A stretch of 64,000 bases of DNA, taken from contig RBKR01000001.1 in the NCBI GenBank assembly GCA_004835665.1, positions 124,001-188,000 of the forward strand. The letters run 5' to 3'. This DNA comes from Phoma sp. XZ068. Taxonomy: Eukaryota > Ascomycota > Dothideomycetes > Pleosporales > Didymellaceae. Below are positions 19,510 through 30,932 of the stretch, piece by piece. Below the pieces are notes generated by a model, which did no database searches, was not told the DNA's origin, and saw only the letters and a list, made by a program, of their open reading frames with translations. Positions within the stretch are counted from its first letter, which is position 1, and each line of letters opens with the position of its first letter. A program made the translations under genes and the position numbers.

Positions 19510-20273
19510 TGCGCAAGAGAGTCGTAATGGAAGTCTAAAGGTCTAGTATGCAATCCAAATAGAATTTTTTTGATAAATGAATAAATGAATGCAATGATGT
19601 AACAGAGAGTGTCTTTAGTGGAGCGGACGAGTAAATGTATGAGAGAAGAGACTGTGATGCTTGATGGAATGATGAGAGCTGTTCTTGTTTATATTCCTCG
19701 AGACCATACCGAGTTTGCTCAACTAACTGCACTACAGCATCCCTACTCCGAGACTCAACTTACCCTGCTCATCTGCGAATGCACTGTAGTCCGAGCCCCA
19801 GAACACAGCGCCTCCCAATGGTCGTTGGTCATTGCATCTCCTACTATATCATCCCATTTAGCTTGTCCGACCTACATACACTCACACCTAGGTACGTACA
19901 AAAGAACCATTAACCTACTGTGCCACTGATCACACCCCCGAAGTCCATAGCTTGGTGTTGCATGCCTCGTTCATCGCACGACCTTTGGCGGGGCCTCGTA
20001 GTCCGAAGGTGAAGAGATCTCCACAAATATTGCAGCCTCTCGACATAGGATTATGGGAACTGTTACGGGCTTCATCAGGTTTCTGTGCCGCTTCGCAACT
20101 CCGGACAATGGGCGCACGGGCATAGTTAATACTAGTGCGTGCACGGACACCAAACTGCGTGCAGGATTCTGATTTGAAATAAATTGGTGTTAAGGTATAC
20201 ATCTCTCAACGAGCACAATATCCGTGCAAACTTCTATCGCATCTCTTTTCTTAAACAACATCTCGAGTTCAAA
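19510..20273. other. intergenic, no feature recognised
   Basis: This stretch contains the upstream regions of two divergent genes: the secreted protein ending at 19509 and the 2EXR protein starting at 20274. Short open frames on both strands have no recognisable content. Confidence 0.4.
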
Positions 20274-21417
20274 ATGACTTTGGCAAACTTCATGAAAATG
20301 CCGCAAGAACTGCGAGATCAGATTTGGGCTGAGGCTGCTGCTATTCAATGTCAACAGGTACGTAGCAAGTTCTTAAATGCAATAGCCTTTACTTCTTATA
20401 TGAAACCGCTTGTTAACCGTTACAAAGTCAGTAAAATCAATATAATTGCACATTTACGCATCTGATCTTCCGACTACAGCATTGTTGATAGCCAACCCGA
20501 GTCATGCACTACTCCTCACGCTGAGCGTCAGCGACAAGCATTATTAGGCTACGACAATCTACCAGATTCGAAAGAAAGACAGCATCTAAGGCTTTATATC
20601 CATGGTTCCAGCCATACGGACGAGTTGCGCCTTGGTGAGAATGAGTTCCAGACACTAGTGAACCGCCTTCCGATGGCCACCGTCTGTAGCGAAGCGCGCG
20701 CGAGCGCGATCAAGTTTTGTCGCGCGCAAATCGAATTTGTGAATTTGTTCCGCGTTGTGAAAGATCCGATCCCCGATGGAAAACCGATCCTGGAGCCAGT
20801 CTTTACGAACATGACAACGGTCATGGTAACCACCTCCAGGTTTCACCCAGAGGATGGTCCGGAGGGATTCGGCTCTCCAGATGCACTTATCGATGTCATT
20901 GTTCATTTATTTGGCAACGGCGTCAAGAAGATTATCTGGAGCGCTTGGTGCCAAAGTGGGTTTGTGATGAGTGATATTTATTGGCCTCATACTCCACAAT
21001 TGGGACAACTGGAAGAGGAGTAAGAAGGCACCCAGAGCCTTCTCAGTGTTTTAAAGCTACTAACCCACGAATAGTCAATTCGCTCTGATCGACAGATCCG
21101 GTCATAACGAGACCACACATTTCATGTCACCTGACCATGTTTTGCACATCGAACCAGAGCTCTACAAAACAGAAATCCCCGACGGAGAAACATTTTATGA
21201 TCTGCGACTAATGCATTGGCATGCTCTCAAAGTTTCTGAGCTTTTCGGTGCTGCGCCCCAACTTTTGCCGCAGCTACGATGTGTTGAGGTCGAGTTGCGC
21301 ACCTATTGTTGGGCCAAAATACTCATGACACACCTCGAAACAACATACAAAGATGACATGGTTCGGATCGGCAAGCACAATCTAAATACTGCATTCTTTC
21401 ATCGGTTTTCTCGTTAG
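20274..21417 (+). CDS. 2EXR-domain fungal protein, first splice junction unresolved
   Basis: The N-terminus (FMKMPQELRDQIWAEAA) is the 2EXR signature common in Dothideomycete proteins of unknown, possibly F-box-like, function. The main exon runs from about 20480 to 21019. A GTAAGA intron of 55 bp (21020-21074, branch CTAAC) is followed by the last exon, 21075-21417. The first junction is a problem. The good donor GTACGT at 20358 leaves phase 0, but the acceptor at 20478-20479 needs phase 2 to enter the open frame. A weak donor at 20369 would fit. Either a poor donor is used or a one-base change has broken the gene. No catalytic motif is visible. Confidence 0.65.
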
Positions 21418-21429
21418 AATTAGAGTATA

Positions 21430-21670
21430 TCAAGGTTAATATTCTTAAGAGGCAACAATAATTATCTTGCAACGAGCTTTAATATACTTTATTGTATTAT
21501 AGTTATATATAATTAGGCCTTATTAATCTTACTAGATATAACGTTACATGTAATTATAAATAGGCCTAATAGAGGCAGAGGATATAACTAGATTAGGCAG
21601 ATAACAGGGCTTACCTAATTGCGCCCCTCCTAGCTTAGGCCTCGATAGCAAGCTAGGAGATAACCTCCGG
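21430..21670. repeat. short AT-rich RIP-like fragment
   Basis: A TpA-rich patch with TAGGCCT/AGGCCTA motifs in both orientations precedes the DyP gene. It is probably a truncated repeat. It ends about 30 bp before the DyP start codon, so the gene's promoter may lie partly inside it. Confidence 0.5.
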
Positions 21671-21701
21671 TCTTGATCCCTTGAACCAGCCCCTGTTCAA
21701 C

Positions 21702-22868
21702 ATGCTCTCTTATTGCGGTGGATATACCACAATAGTATTGAACCGCCTTACATCTACAAACCTTCCGCGCAGTGTCCGCATTACCCGACCCTTCAGCACG
21801 GCGTTCTGCACTACGTACTGTAAATCCTTGGACCGAGGTCGCAACGCTTTCGGTACTTCAAAACATCGCAACTGGGCTTCATTGAGCCATCCACGTATTC
21901 TCAAACCTGCATGCAACATGGGCAGCTGCGGTCACATCACGATTCAAACACAAGCTCTTGATGCACCGCTCACGCCATGCGCAACCTTCCTTGTGTTATC
22001 AGTAGCTTCTACCCCTGGAGCGATTCGTACTGTTCGCTCCACGATCGCAGCTGTGCAGGATCTGGTGAAAAATGTTGGCTTTCGCGACAACAAGGCTGCT
22101 CTAACGTGCATCGTCGGCATCGGTAGCGATATATGGGATAAGCTCACCTCCATGCCACGGCCATCCGAGCTACATTCCTTTCCCATCGTACGTGGTGCTG
22201 TTCACACGGCCATATCTACCCCGGGTGACATATTCTTCCACATCCGCTGTGAACGACAGGATTTGTGTTTCGAGCTCGAGAGGCAATTGATGGACCGCTT
22301 GGGCGAGTCGGCGTTCGTGAATGATAGGACAGTCGGATTCCGATATTTTGACATGCGGGATCTCCTTGGGTTCGTCGATGGAACAGCTAATCCAATGGGG
22401 CCAGACCTGAGTTCTAGCGCCTTCGTTGGGGCGGAAGACGCTTCTGCAACCGGCGGCAGCTACGTCGTTGTACAGAAGTATGTGCACGATATGAAGAGAT
22501 GGGGCAGCCTCTCAGTTCCTCAACAAGAGGCCATCATTGGCCGCACAAAGGCGGATAATATCGAATTGAATGATGCACATGACGGCCAGCTTTCACACAA
22601 GTCATTGGCCACCATTGAGAGGGATGGAAACGAATACGATATACTCAGGCACAACATGCCGTTCGGTGATCCGAGTCATAACGAGTTTGGAACCTATTTC
22701 ATCGGATATTCACGATACCTATGGACTATCGAGGAGATGATACGGCGTATGTTTGCTGGTGACCCATCTTCAAAGCACGACCGGCTGTTGGACTTCTCCA
22801 AACCACTAACGGGAACAACATTCTTTGCGCCTACTCCCCACCTATTGGCTCGTCTTGATTTTGACTGA
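21702..22868 (+). CDS. DyP-type heme peroxidase (YfeX-like)
   Basis: Intronless, about 388 residues from the ATG at 21702. The first 70 residues are rich in Arg, Ser and Thr (e.g. RLTSTNLPRSVRITRPFS) and resemble a mitochondrial presequence. Without them the protein would start at M73 (MGSCGH), near the usual length of about 310. The GxxDG motif is GFVDGTANP, with distal Asp226. The likely proximal heme ligand is H299 in LSHKSLAT, and the distal Arg is R316 in ILRHNMPFG. The C-terminal pattern (LLDFSKPLTGTTFFAPT) also matches the YfeX group. It should reduce H2O2 while oxidising dyes, phenols or porphyrin-type substrates. Catalase lies about 0.8 kb downstream. Confidence 0.9.
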   Translation: MLSYCGGYTTIVLNRLTSTNLPRSVRITRPFSTAFCTTYCKSLDRGRNAFGTSKHRNWASLSHPRILKPACNMGSCGHITIQTQALDAPLTPCATFLVLSVASTPGAIRTVRSTIAAVQDLVKNVGFRDNKAALTCIVGIGSDIWDKLTSMPRPSELHSFPIVRGAVHTAISTPGDIFFHIRCERQDLCFELERQLMDRLGESAFVNDRTVGFRYFDMRDLLGFVDGTANPMGPDLSSSAFVGAEDASATGGSYVVVQKYVHDMKRWGSLSVPQQEAIIGRTKADNIELNDAHDGQLSHKSLATIERDGNEYDILRHNMPFGDPSHNEFGTYFIGYSRYLWTIEEMIRRMFAGDPSSKHDRLLDFSKPLTGTTFFAPTPHLLARLDFD

Positions 22869-23660
22869 TCTTTTGTGCAAGGCTTTATGTTTGTCTTTCT
22901 TAGAAAATCTATTTACTATACTGGAAATGCAAGTGAAACTTATTGCAAAATTGATCTGTTTTTGATCTTTTGGACTTATCCTGATTATTTGGCTCCCTTC
23001 TATTGTATAATGTGAATTGAAGTTCGATTTTGAATTCACCTTTCCCGACACAACTAGGTACCTAGACAGTTTCAGGAGAGTTGTTTTAATGTCTTCGTAC
23101 CCTGCAAAGCTTCAGCAATTTGGCAACGAGTAATGATGTCAACCATCTCTAGATACGAAATTGGCTTGTTGATGGGCCGAGCTAGATCAACCGCTCCTCG
23201 ATTCGCGTAAAAATGCGGGGTTGATGTTGCTCTTTGTGTTGTCAGGGAAGGCCAATAGGAACGAAGCGGATCTTCGCGTAGAAAGCATAATACAGCCATG
23301 CCGCATTTTAGCGGAACGGCAGCGAAAGCCTAACGTGACTGTTGCTTATGTCTTGCGGCCTAATTTTTATCGGTGTAAGTGATGATTGCATAAGCATCAC
23401 CCCTCTCTTTGAACCTTCTGTACCCATGTGTCTGCAGAACGTCCCTGCTGTATCCCTGTTACCGGTTATCAGCTCAACGTGCTCCCTAATCATGAGATTG
23501 AACTGGGTCTGGCAAGCTTGAAATTCCGTGATCGTAGTTTGTGCACTTCCCAGTCCCACACTATTCTAGGTTGGCCGTTGTTCATAGCCTTTACTCATTT
23601 AACAGGACACTGCGGTAGTCTCAGCACACCAACTCATTCCTTGATTGTACTATCAGCAAA
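22869..23660. other. intergenic, upstream of catalase
   Basis: No coding sequence was recognised. Short minus-strand frames at 23072-23299 and 23308-23559 lack family features. The interval must hold the DyP terminator and the catalase promoter. Confidence 0.4.
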
Positions 23661-25501
23661 ATGGTCAGCCCCCCTGACATGATAATGGCTAGAATGCACG
23701 ACTTACTCTTTGCAGACGACACCGAACAACCCAGTGTACACCCTTGCCAATGGTGAGTACTCGGTAAAGCCAGCTTTTGTTCAGAAAACTGCTAAAAGCA
23801 TTATCGCAAGGCCAACCCAGCGAGAGTCCTGGTGCTGTAGAGCAGATTCGCTACGGTAACACCAATGGTGGATTGGTTAGTTTGAGCGATGTTCAGCTAG
23901 TGGAAGTCCTTGCCCATTTTGCTCGTGAACGCATTCCTGAGCGGCATGTTCTCCCCTTTCACAAAGCCCTATTAACAGGACTATCGTTAACGTAGTTGCA
24001 GAAGCGTTCATGCCAAAGCGGCAGGCGCTTTTGGGGAGTTCGAGGTGCTGGCAGACATCTCTGATCTCACTGACGCCGACTTCCTTACTGGCATTGGGAA
24101 GAAAACAAAACTACTCACGCGAATTTCCACCGTCGGTGGCGAGAAAGGATCCAGTGATACGGTTCGGGATGTACGGGGGTGGTCCATCAAATTCTATACC
24201 GATCAAGGCATCCAAGATTTTGTCTTCAATGATCTCCCGGTTTTCTTCATTCGCGATCCGATAAAGTTTCCCTCGATGAATCGCAGCCATAAAAGACACC
24301 CTCAGACCAACGTACCGGATAACAATATGTTCTGGGACTACCATGTGAACAACAAGGAAGGCATTCATGCTTTGATGCATCTCTTTGGACAGCGAGGTAT
24401 CCCGGCCTCCGTGCGAAACATCAGCGGTTACAGTGTGCACACATATACATTGAACAACGCTGTAAGTGTCTCTAACCCCTAGTCAAGGATATTACTGACT
24501 ATGCTTAGGATGGGAAATATGTATACGTGAAATGGCACATAAAACCTGACGACGGAGTCAAGACAATGGACGCAGACACGGCCCTTCGCCTGGCTGGATC
24601 AGAGCCTGACTACCACATCAAAGATCTCTTCAATGCTATCGAGAAGAAGGACTATCCCACTTGGTCAGTGTACCTTCAGGTAATGACACCTGAAGAGGCT
24701 CAGGTGGCTTCAATCGACATTTTTGATGATACTTATACTTGGCCGCACGCAAAATATCCCTTACGTCCCGTTGGTCGATTGACTCTGAACAAAAATGTTA
24801 GTTATCATTCACATAGTGAGGTTGGTTGACTACTGACTTGCAAGGTATAGCCGAACAATTACTTTCAGGATATAGAGCAAGCCTGTTTCTCTCCGTCCAA
24901 CATGGTACCAGGTGTAGGGCCTTCAGCTGATCCAGGTTCGTATGGAAAATCGGAGATATTCGGCCTCACTGAAACTTGAGAATGCAGTCCTTCAAGCCAG
25001 GATGTTCAGTTACCCTGATGCCCATCGTTACCGAGTGGGTCCAAATTACTTCCAGCTGCCTCCCAATAGGCCCATGAACAACGTTTACTCTCCATATGTT
25101 CGAGACGGGCCCGGCACGGTGAACGGAAACTACGGTGGAGATCCAGATTACATCTTCTCCGAACTTCGCACGGTAGCGCTGAGCAAGAGAGTTCGAATTC
25201 CGACTCACGAGACGTGGTCCGGACGCGTTACTGCCTTTTCTACGACGGTCACAGACAAGGATTATGTTCAAGCTAGAGATCTCTGGCACATTATTTGTGC
25301 TGAGCGGAATGGAAGAGAGGATTTCATTCGTAACATCTCCCCAACCTTGAGCGATGTTACACCTCGAATCAAGGAACAGGTTTTAGGTAAGTCATCATGT
25401 AACTTAGCGTTATTAGCACTAACGATGTGAATCATACAGAGTACTTTGCGCTAGTTGATAAGGATCTAGAGGAAACTCTTCGCCAAAGTGTCAGGAACTG
25501 A
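23661..25501 (+). CDS. monofunctional heme catalase, small-subunit type
   Basis: Eight coding exons give about 488 residues: 23661-23663 (ATG only), 23716-23752, 23811-23943, 24002-24461, 24509-24796, 24851-24935, 24988-25386 and 25440-25501. The product starts MTTPNNPVYTLANG. Catalytic His lies in SVHAKAAGAFGEFEV, then STVGGEKGS, the Asn-containing VFNDLPVFFIRDPIKFP, and the heme-Tyr region RMFSYPDAHRYRVG. Length fits clade-3 catalases without the large-subunit C-terminal domain. Intron 3 (23944-24001) only keeps frame if its donor is GC (GCATGT), an unusual GC-AG intron. Intron 1 directly follows the ATG, with donor GTCAGC. No C-terminal SKL-type peroxisomal signal is seen (it ends SVRN). 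Confidence 0.9.
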
Positions 25502-26111
25502 TCTCTTTGATTGTGGGAAAGACTAAGGTCACCATGTCTACATTAGGGAACGCTTTGTACTTGTGAAACAAAACCAAAAGTGAACTCTTTGCACTTTGTA
25601 ACAAGCGATAGAACGTCTGCGCGACAGTTCTTTTGGAGCCGTTGGTTTTTAGTTCTGCAATTGAAACCATGTGTCGCGTTTGAATACTACCCATACAGTC
25701 AGACTAATTCTTCTTTGGCTTGGAATAGGACCAAGTAAGCCCAGACCCGTTCATTATGACTCGATGTCCTGGAGCTAGGTTTATTCGTTGTTATCGCGAT
25801 CGTGTGGACAAGATTTCTTGTGACAACAGCTAGGCTCCCTGTGAGGCCTGCTGATCAATTTGACACAGATGAATCGAACTACGAGCGATGGGGTGAATAT
25901 CGGCAAACATGCGGTAGGTACTGGGCATCACCAAAGGACTCTTAGTATGGCGATCAAATGCTATGTGCTCTCAACAAGCTGCTGCACTCTGCAGTAATCG
26001 ATATGAATACATTCTCTGTATATAGCACGACACTAATTACCTGACTTGAAAACGGTGCCAACAAGCAATAGCGGCTTTTCACTTTTCATAGATAAGATCA
26101 AAACGTAAGTA
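25502..26111. other. convergent intergenic region
   Basis: The catalase (+) and sulfite oxidase (-) genes end towards each other here. No further gene was recognised. Confidence 0.4.
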
Positions 26112-27867
26112 CTACTCCCTTGCATCACGAGGATCGTGTTTGGCCCAGAATGCTTCATAGTCTTCCCAGCTTTGTGACGGAAACTCAAGCGGAACAGTTA
26201 TCGGACCAAATGGGATGCCCTTCTGTTCGAACTCGTCCAGTCGAGCCTTAGTGAGAGGCCTTGACTTGTTGACACTGTAGACGGAGATGCGATGACAGGA
26301 GCTAGTCACATGAAGACCCCAGTTCCAGCTGGTGCGAACCTCAGAGGGTTGTGTGTTGAGTGAGTTGTCCCAACAACGGACTACAATCTCGACCCATCCT
26401 TCAACGTCACATGGGAGATCGTACTCCCAAGTACGCCAACTCCATCTGCGTTTCTCAGAAAGGTTTTCGAGGGGAACGGTATACCAGTTGAATCCGCCGT
26501 CCATGGAAAGCTCAACACGCTCTGGCCATCTACCACCGCCGGAGTACGCCCATCCCTTGCAACGAATCTTGCCATTGTGAATGATAGCCTGTTTCGTCCA
26601 TGGGGACATGATGGCAGAACTGACAGGCATCTCCTGAATTTGGATACCGTCTGTCATCCTGAGGTTGTGTTTCCCGACTTGTTGTGCGAAGTAGAGGTAT
26701 TCCTTGCTCTGAACAGGAGCCCTGGTTGGATTTTTGATGGCTTTGATTCGGTACAGCCATTTGACGCTCCTTGCACCAATATAACCCAGGACAACGACGC
26801 GGAGAGGATAACCATGGATTCTTGGCAGAACCTCCCCATTCATCTCCCATGCAAGTAGTACTTCGTTCGCCTTGACCTTCGTCCAAGGAACACTGACAAG
26901 ATAGTTCATGCAGTTGTCGTCCTTGAAATACGTGTCCGCGCCGTAGAACTCAAGGTGCTCAGCGCCGTCTATCAAGCCGCCACATGCTTTAATGACTTTT
27001 TTTAGGCTGACGCCTACCCAGCTGGCAGTACCAATAGCTCCCTCAGCCCAAGGAGCTTGAGGGACCTCATCGCCTTGACCTGGATACTTGAGGATCTGCT
27101 CGATGCGACGCGTTCCAGAGCACTGGATGGTTGCAAGTTTCTCGACGCGAGGAAACCTTGACTCATCCATTAAGTCGTCCAGTGTGAATGATTGAGGATT
27201 CTTAACCAGGCCGTCCATGACAAAACTAAATTCTTCCTTCTCAATGATTGGAATACCTCCATGATTCCGCACGAAATGTAAGTCATTCGGCGTGAGCACC
27301 TTGTCTGTCACCAGTCGCTTCGGGGGCTCCCCATTGTACGGGAACTGTAGCAGGTGCAGCATGTCAGGATGCTTCTCCTTGAGAACCAGGTTCCATGAGT
27401 CGTCTGGAATTTGGGTGAGTTCACCTCCGACCTCATGATGCCACATCTTCCAACGAGTTCCTGGAAGGACTGGATTGGTAGCGGGGATAGGACCGAGCTG
27501 AAATTCGGGGTTCGGAGGGAATGTTTGCGAGGTCAGGATTTTGTGCGCAGCAGCTTTTTTCTCAGGATAATTCTCCCATTCTACAAAACTACAGACTTCA
27601 GTTAAGGCGTCCTTGCATGAGTGTCAACTGTAAAGCGACTTACCCAATCCAACCTTTCCGTTCACGAGCAAAAAGCTCATCACGATTACCCACCGCCTTG
27701 ATAGCCGCGTCATCTCTGGTTAACTCGCCGAAAACCTGGGGATTAAGAGCCTTCGTTTCTGGACCTGTCATGTCCAGGACAGGAAGCTCGGCCCCCACGA
27801 GCCCCTGTTCAATCTTCCACTCATCAGGGCGGTTCGAGGTCTCGAACTGTTGCGTCAGACCAGGCAT
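26112..27867 (-). CDS. sulfite oxidase-type molybdenum cofactor enzyme
   Basis: Two exons, 27867-27644 and 27588-26112, are joined over a 55-bp GTAAGT/TAG intron and give about 566 residues. The Moco-ligand cysteine is C231 in ATIQCSGTRR. The family motifs GTASWVGVSLKKV, ADTYFKDDN, LLAWEMNGEVLP and HGYPLRVVVLGYIGARSVKWL follow. The C-terminal part (VELSMDGGFNWYTVPL, EGWVEIVVRCWD) is the Mo-co dimerisation domain. There is no cytochrome b5 domain, so electrons probably go to oxygen, giving sulfate and H2O2, as in the plant-type enzyme. The N-terminal extension of about 90 residues is longer than usual. No clear targeting signal is seen. Catalase next door would remove the peroxide. Confidence 0.9.
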
Positions 27868-28857
27868 GGTGAAATGTGCGCAGAGTTGAAAACTTGCAGA
27901 GAGAGTCGTATGCAACGCAAATGAACAAGTTGTGGCGGAAGAACCGCCTAGTTAAAGTTCTCCTTCAGACTACTACGTAGTCAAGTCAAGCAAGGCTTGG
28001 GATGATACGATAATGCTGATTAAACCTTGTTATTGTGGGACTTCTAGATTTTACCCCTCTCGCACTGATAGATCCGCCATCTTTGGTTGGTTCGATCGAA
28101 GGTACGACAGTATACGCGTTCAATCAACGGGAATCCACTACAATCAAGGTATAGTGCGGTGCCATATGCTGAGGCATCAATCTAGCCATCTTGATTGGAA
28201 GTCGTGGCTGCAGCCCCTCGAGCGCTAGTAATCCGCTACCTACGCCTCCTCTTAGACGAATCTAGCGATGTCGATCTTGCTACGCGCTTGGTCTGAGGGG
28301 AACCGTGAATCTCGGCTCTGCAATCTGCAGAGCATATCAAGATGCATGTACCGATACGTTCTCCGTCTCATGATTTCCTATTCTGGCCTAGGCTGTCGAG
28401 CACAGGCCGCTCGCATCCGGTTGCTGACAAACCCCGCTTCCTTTCCCCTTTCAGACTCTACGGTATTGTATTGTACCCCCTCACGAAACCCACCTAGTAA
28501 GTCTTTCCTCAACAACTTCTGGCTCTTTCTTATTCTTTCTGCATGCCTGTGTTGGAGTGACGCAAGTAGGCCAGACGTTGTGATGTTTGCTTTGGAGTGG
28601 GCTGTTCGCAAGCCACTCAAGAAGTTCAGCATGACAATCGATGGCAGCGAGTTTTCGCGATAACAGAGCAGCATATCAATGTGAATAATAGTGTACTGAG
28701 AAGCCAGAGCCAAATAGGGTTTCATTAAAACGGATACCACAGAGGAGTGGTTACCACAAGGAAGTGAAACTATGCAGGTATGTTATCAGCAACATTACAA
28801 ACGTATCGTCAGGCGTTCTTCGATGCTCTAATAGACAGTTCTCCTTCACTCATTGTA
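27868..28857. other. intergenic, no gene recognised
   Basis: Promoter side of sulfite oxidase and 3' side of the SDR gene. Overlapping frames of 60-130 codons on both strands (28268-28740) have no recognisable family content and mirror each other. Confidence 0.4.
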
Positions 28858-29929
28858 CTACTTGCAAATACTATCAAAAAGCTCCAGGGTGTGAATCCAA
28901 GTTTTCTCTGCCATACCCTGGGTCTGATACATGCTCAACTTTTTGTTCTCACCCAGAGGCTTGCCGTCACTGCCGAGGCGAGCTGATGCACCCATGTGAG
29001 CTATCCCAACTTGATTTTGCTTGGCCTGCGGCAGGCTTTTAATCGCTGCGGATAGATGAATTTGCGCACATTTACGAGGAGATGTAACGAACGGACGAAG
29101 CACACCGAAGAGGATGCAGCTCACGGTTTTGATGATGGGACCCATACCCGTCATGATGTTAGTCCCTCGGACTACACCAGGATAGGTGTGGACGAAGGCC
29201 ACAGTCGGGTTTTCGTGGGCCAATTTTTCGAAGGCGAGTGAGTTCATACAAATTGCCTGGCCTGAGCAGTTTTGCAAACTGTAGTTCTCTTTGAGAAGAA
29301 GATCGTCCTGGAAGATCTTGCCTTCTTTGCCTGCACCCAGTACCGACACAATGCTGGCTAAGTCGCCCATATAAGAAGCCGCCCTGAGGTGGGGCAGCAG
29401 CTGCGTAACGAACCGCATCCTAGAATAGTACTGTAGATTCTGCATCTTGTCCAGTCCTTCGGATGTGTCTAGGCTTTTACCTCAGTCTTGAACAACTCCT
29501 TCCTAAAGGCGGGACTTACCGTCTCGGCCTTTGAGGCTCAGAAAATTGGCTGTGATGAAGAGGAGATTTACTTCGCCTTCTCTTTCCGCAATAGTACGGC
29601 ACACCTCATCGACATTGCACAGAAGTGTCACGTCCGTGCGGAAGAAGACGACATCTGCATCAGAGTTAAGCGCCCGCAAACGATTGATCAGGGCCGAGCC
29701 GCGCGACTGGTCCCGTCCTATTATGTAGACTTTAGGCTTCGTAACACTTCGAACAAATTCATCACACGTAGCTTCCCCAATGCCACTTGTGCCTCCAACT
29801 GGTCTTGTTAATGATTGTTTCAAGCTTTAGTAGCCTTCCTTCTAGGCACGTACCAAACACTGCAACCGGTCGCCTAGCCTGTTTAGAGAGCGGTAAATTC
29901 CGATTGTTCGTTGGCATGATGGGGCTCAT
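28858..29929 (-). CDS. atypical SDR lacking the Tyr-x3-Lys catalytic pair
   Basis: Three exons (29929-29854, 29798-29520, 29468-28858) give about 321 residues with canonical GT-AG introns. The cofactor motif VGGTSGIGEAT is at residues 26-36. A Ser near VSVLGAGKEGKI is kept. Where classical SDRs have YxxxK, this protein reads NYSLQNCSGQA, with no correctly spaced Lys. PTVAFVHTYPGVVRG continues the SDR fold. This degenerate subgroup occurs in fungal metabolic gene clusters, where members may act as reductases by another mechanism or as non-catalytic partners. ATG 29917 is an alternative start. Its neighbours are a sulfite oxidase and a GFA-family protein; no pathway is evident. Confidence 0.8.
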
Positions 29930-30468
29930 GGTCACACAGACCTCGTATTTGTGGTGGATAAAATGCAAGTTGAAACTATTGTGGAAGCAGAGAGCGAAAT
30001 GCGGTCGGTGAAAAGCTGTTTGGCACAAAGAGTGCAGAAAGTACGGCACACAGTACAGACTTCGTTCGGAGCTTGCTCTTGCATTCTTATACTTTTCCTG
30101 TACGAAAATTAAGGAGCCCGAGGGGGCCGAAAGCAACACCTTCAGCCGGCTGAGAAAAATCCTGCTCATAGGTTCCAGTGTTTTCGTATGAAATTCCTCG
30201 ATGCCATACCGCATGGGTGACCCAAAATGGTTTAGATGAGCGGCCTGGTCTAGGAGATAAGTTAGATTCATGGCAGCCCCGCCCGCCCCACCAATCACAA
30301 TTGCTGATCGCATGGCTGGCTGTTAATGGTTTAGCGGCTTCTCTGCCTCTTGTCTTTGAACTATGGAATATAGAGTATATAAGAGATGCAATTGTCACCT
30401 AAGTTCGTACCAACACTTCTCATTATTTATCCTTTTCGACTTTCTCATTCTCACTACTCTTGTTCAAA

Positions 30469-30932
30469 ATGCCTACAGGTCAATGTCTCTGCGGCGCCGT
30501 CAGGATGAAAGTCTCTGGCGATCCCGTTGCTGTAGTTGGTCACATTTGTTCCATACCGCCAGGTACTTTTTAACTAACTGTTGCCCGCAGGGCGTTTGTC
30601 ATTGTCTGGACTGTCGCAAAACCTCTGGTAGCGCTTTCGCAACAAATTGGTTCGTTCCGGAACATCAATTCTCAATCGAAGGCGTTCCGAAAACCTTCAG
30701 CACTACCGCAGATAGTGGCGCTGTTGTCACCAGTCATTTTTGCGGTATTTGTGGAATCACGATGTATCGCTCGGGATCTGGCATGCCTGGCATGATGTTT
30801 GTTAAAGCAGGCGTGTTTGATGACCCTGAAGTCATCAACTCAATCAAGCCTCAGGGTGAGATCTTTGCATCAAAGCGCGCAGATTGGCTGTCACCTATTC
30901 CAGGTGCGTCGCAGAAGGCGAAGATGGTATAG
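30469..30932 (+). CDS. GFA/CENP-V family zinc protein
   Basis: Two exons (30469-30534 and 30591-30932), about 135 residues, with a 56-bp intron containing CTAAC. Zinc ligands appear in order: CLC in GQCLCGAVR, CHCLDC near residue 26, and CGIC in HFCGICGITMYR. This is the glutathione-dependent formaldehyde-activating enzyme/CENP-V fold, which binds two zinc ions. Fungal members are mostly uncharacterised S-(hydroxymethyl)glutathione synthase-like proteins; activity with formaldehyde is not established for many. The C-terminus (FASKRADWLSPIPGASQK) matches the family end. The intron may instead begin 3 bp earlier. Confidence 0.85.

Noticed and set aside
21681..21701. Upstream TTG start for the DyP peroxidase
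   Set aside because: The first ATG is at 21702, and the extra residues lie against the AT-rich repeat fragment.
28268..28740. Overlapping 120-130-codon frames on both strands
   Set aside because: No domain, no codon-use support, and no splice-linked neighbour.
29762..30313. 183-codon minus-strand frame
   Set aside because: It overlaps the supported first exons of the SDR gene in another frame and shows no family features.
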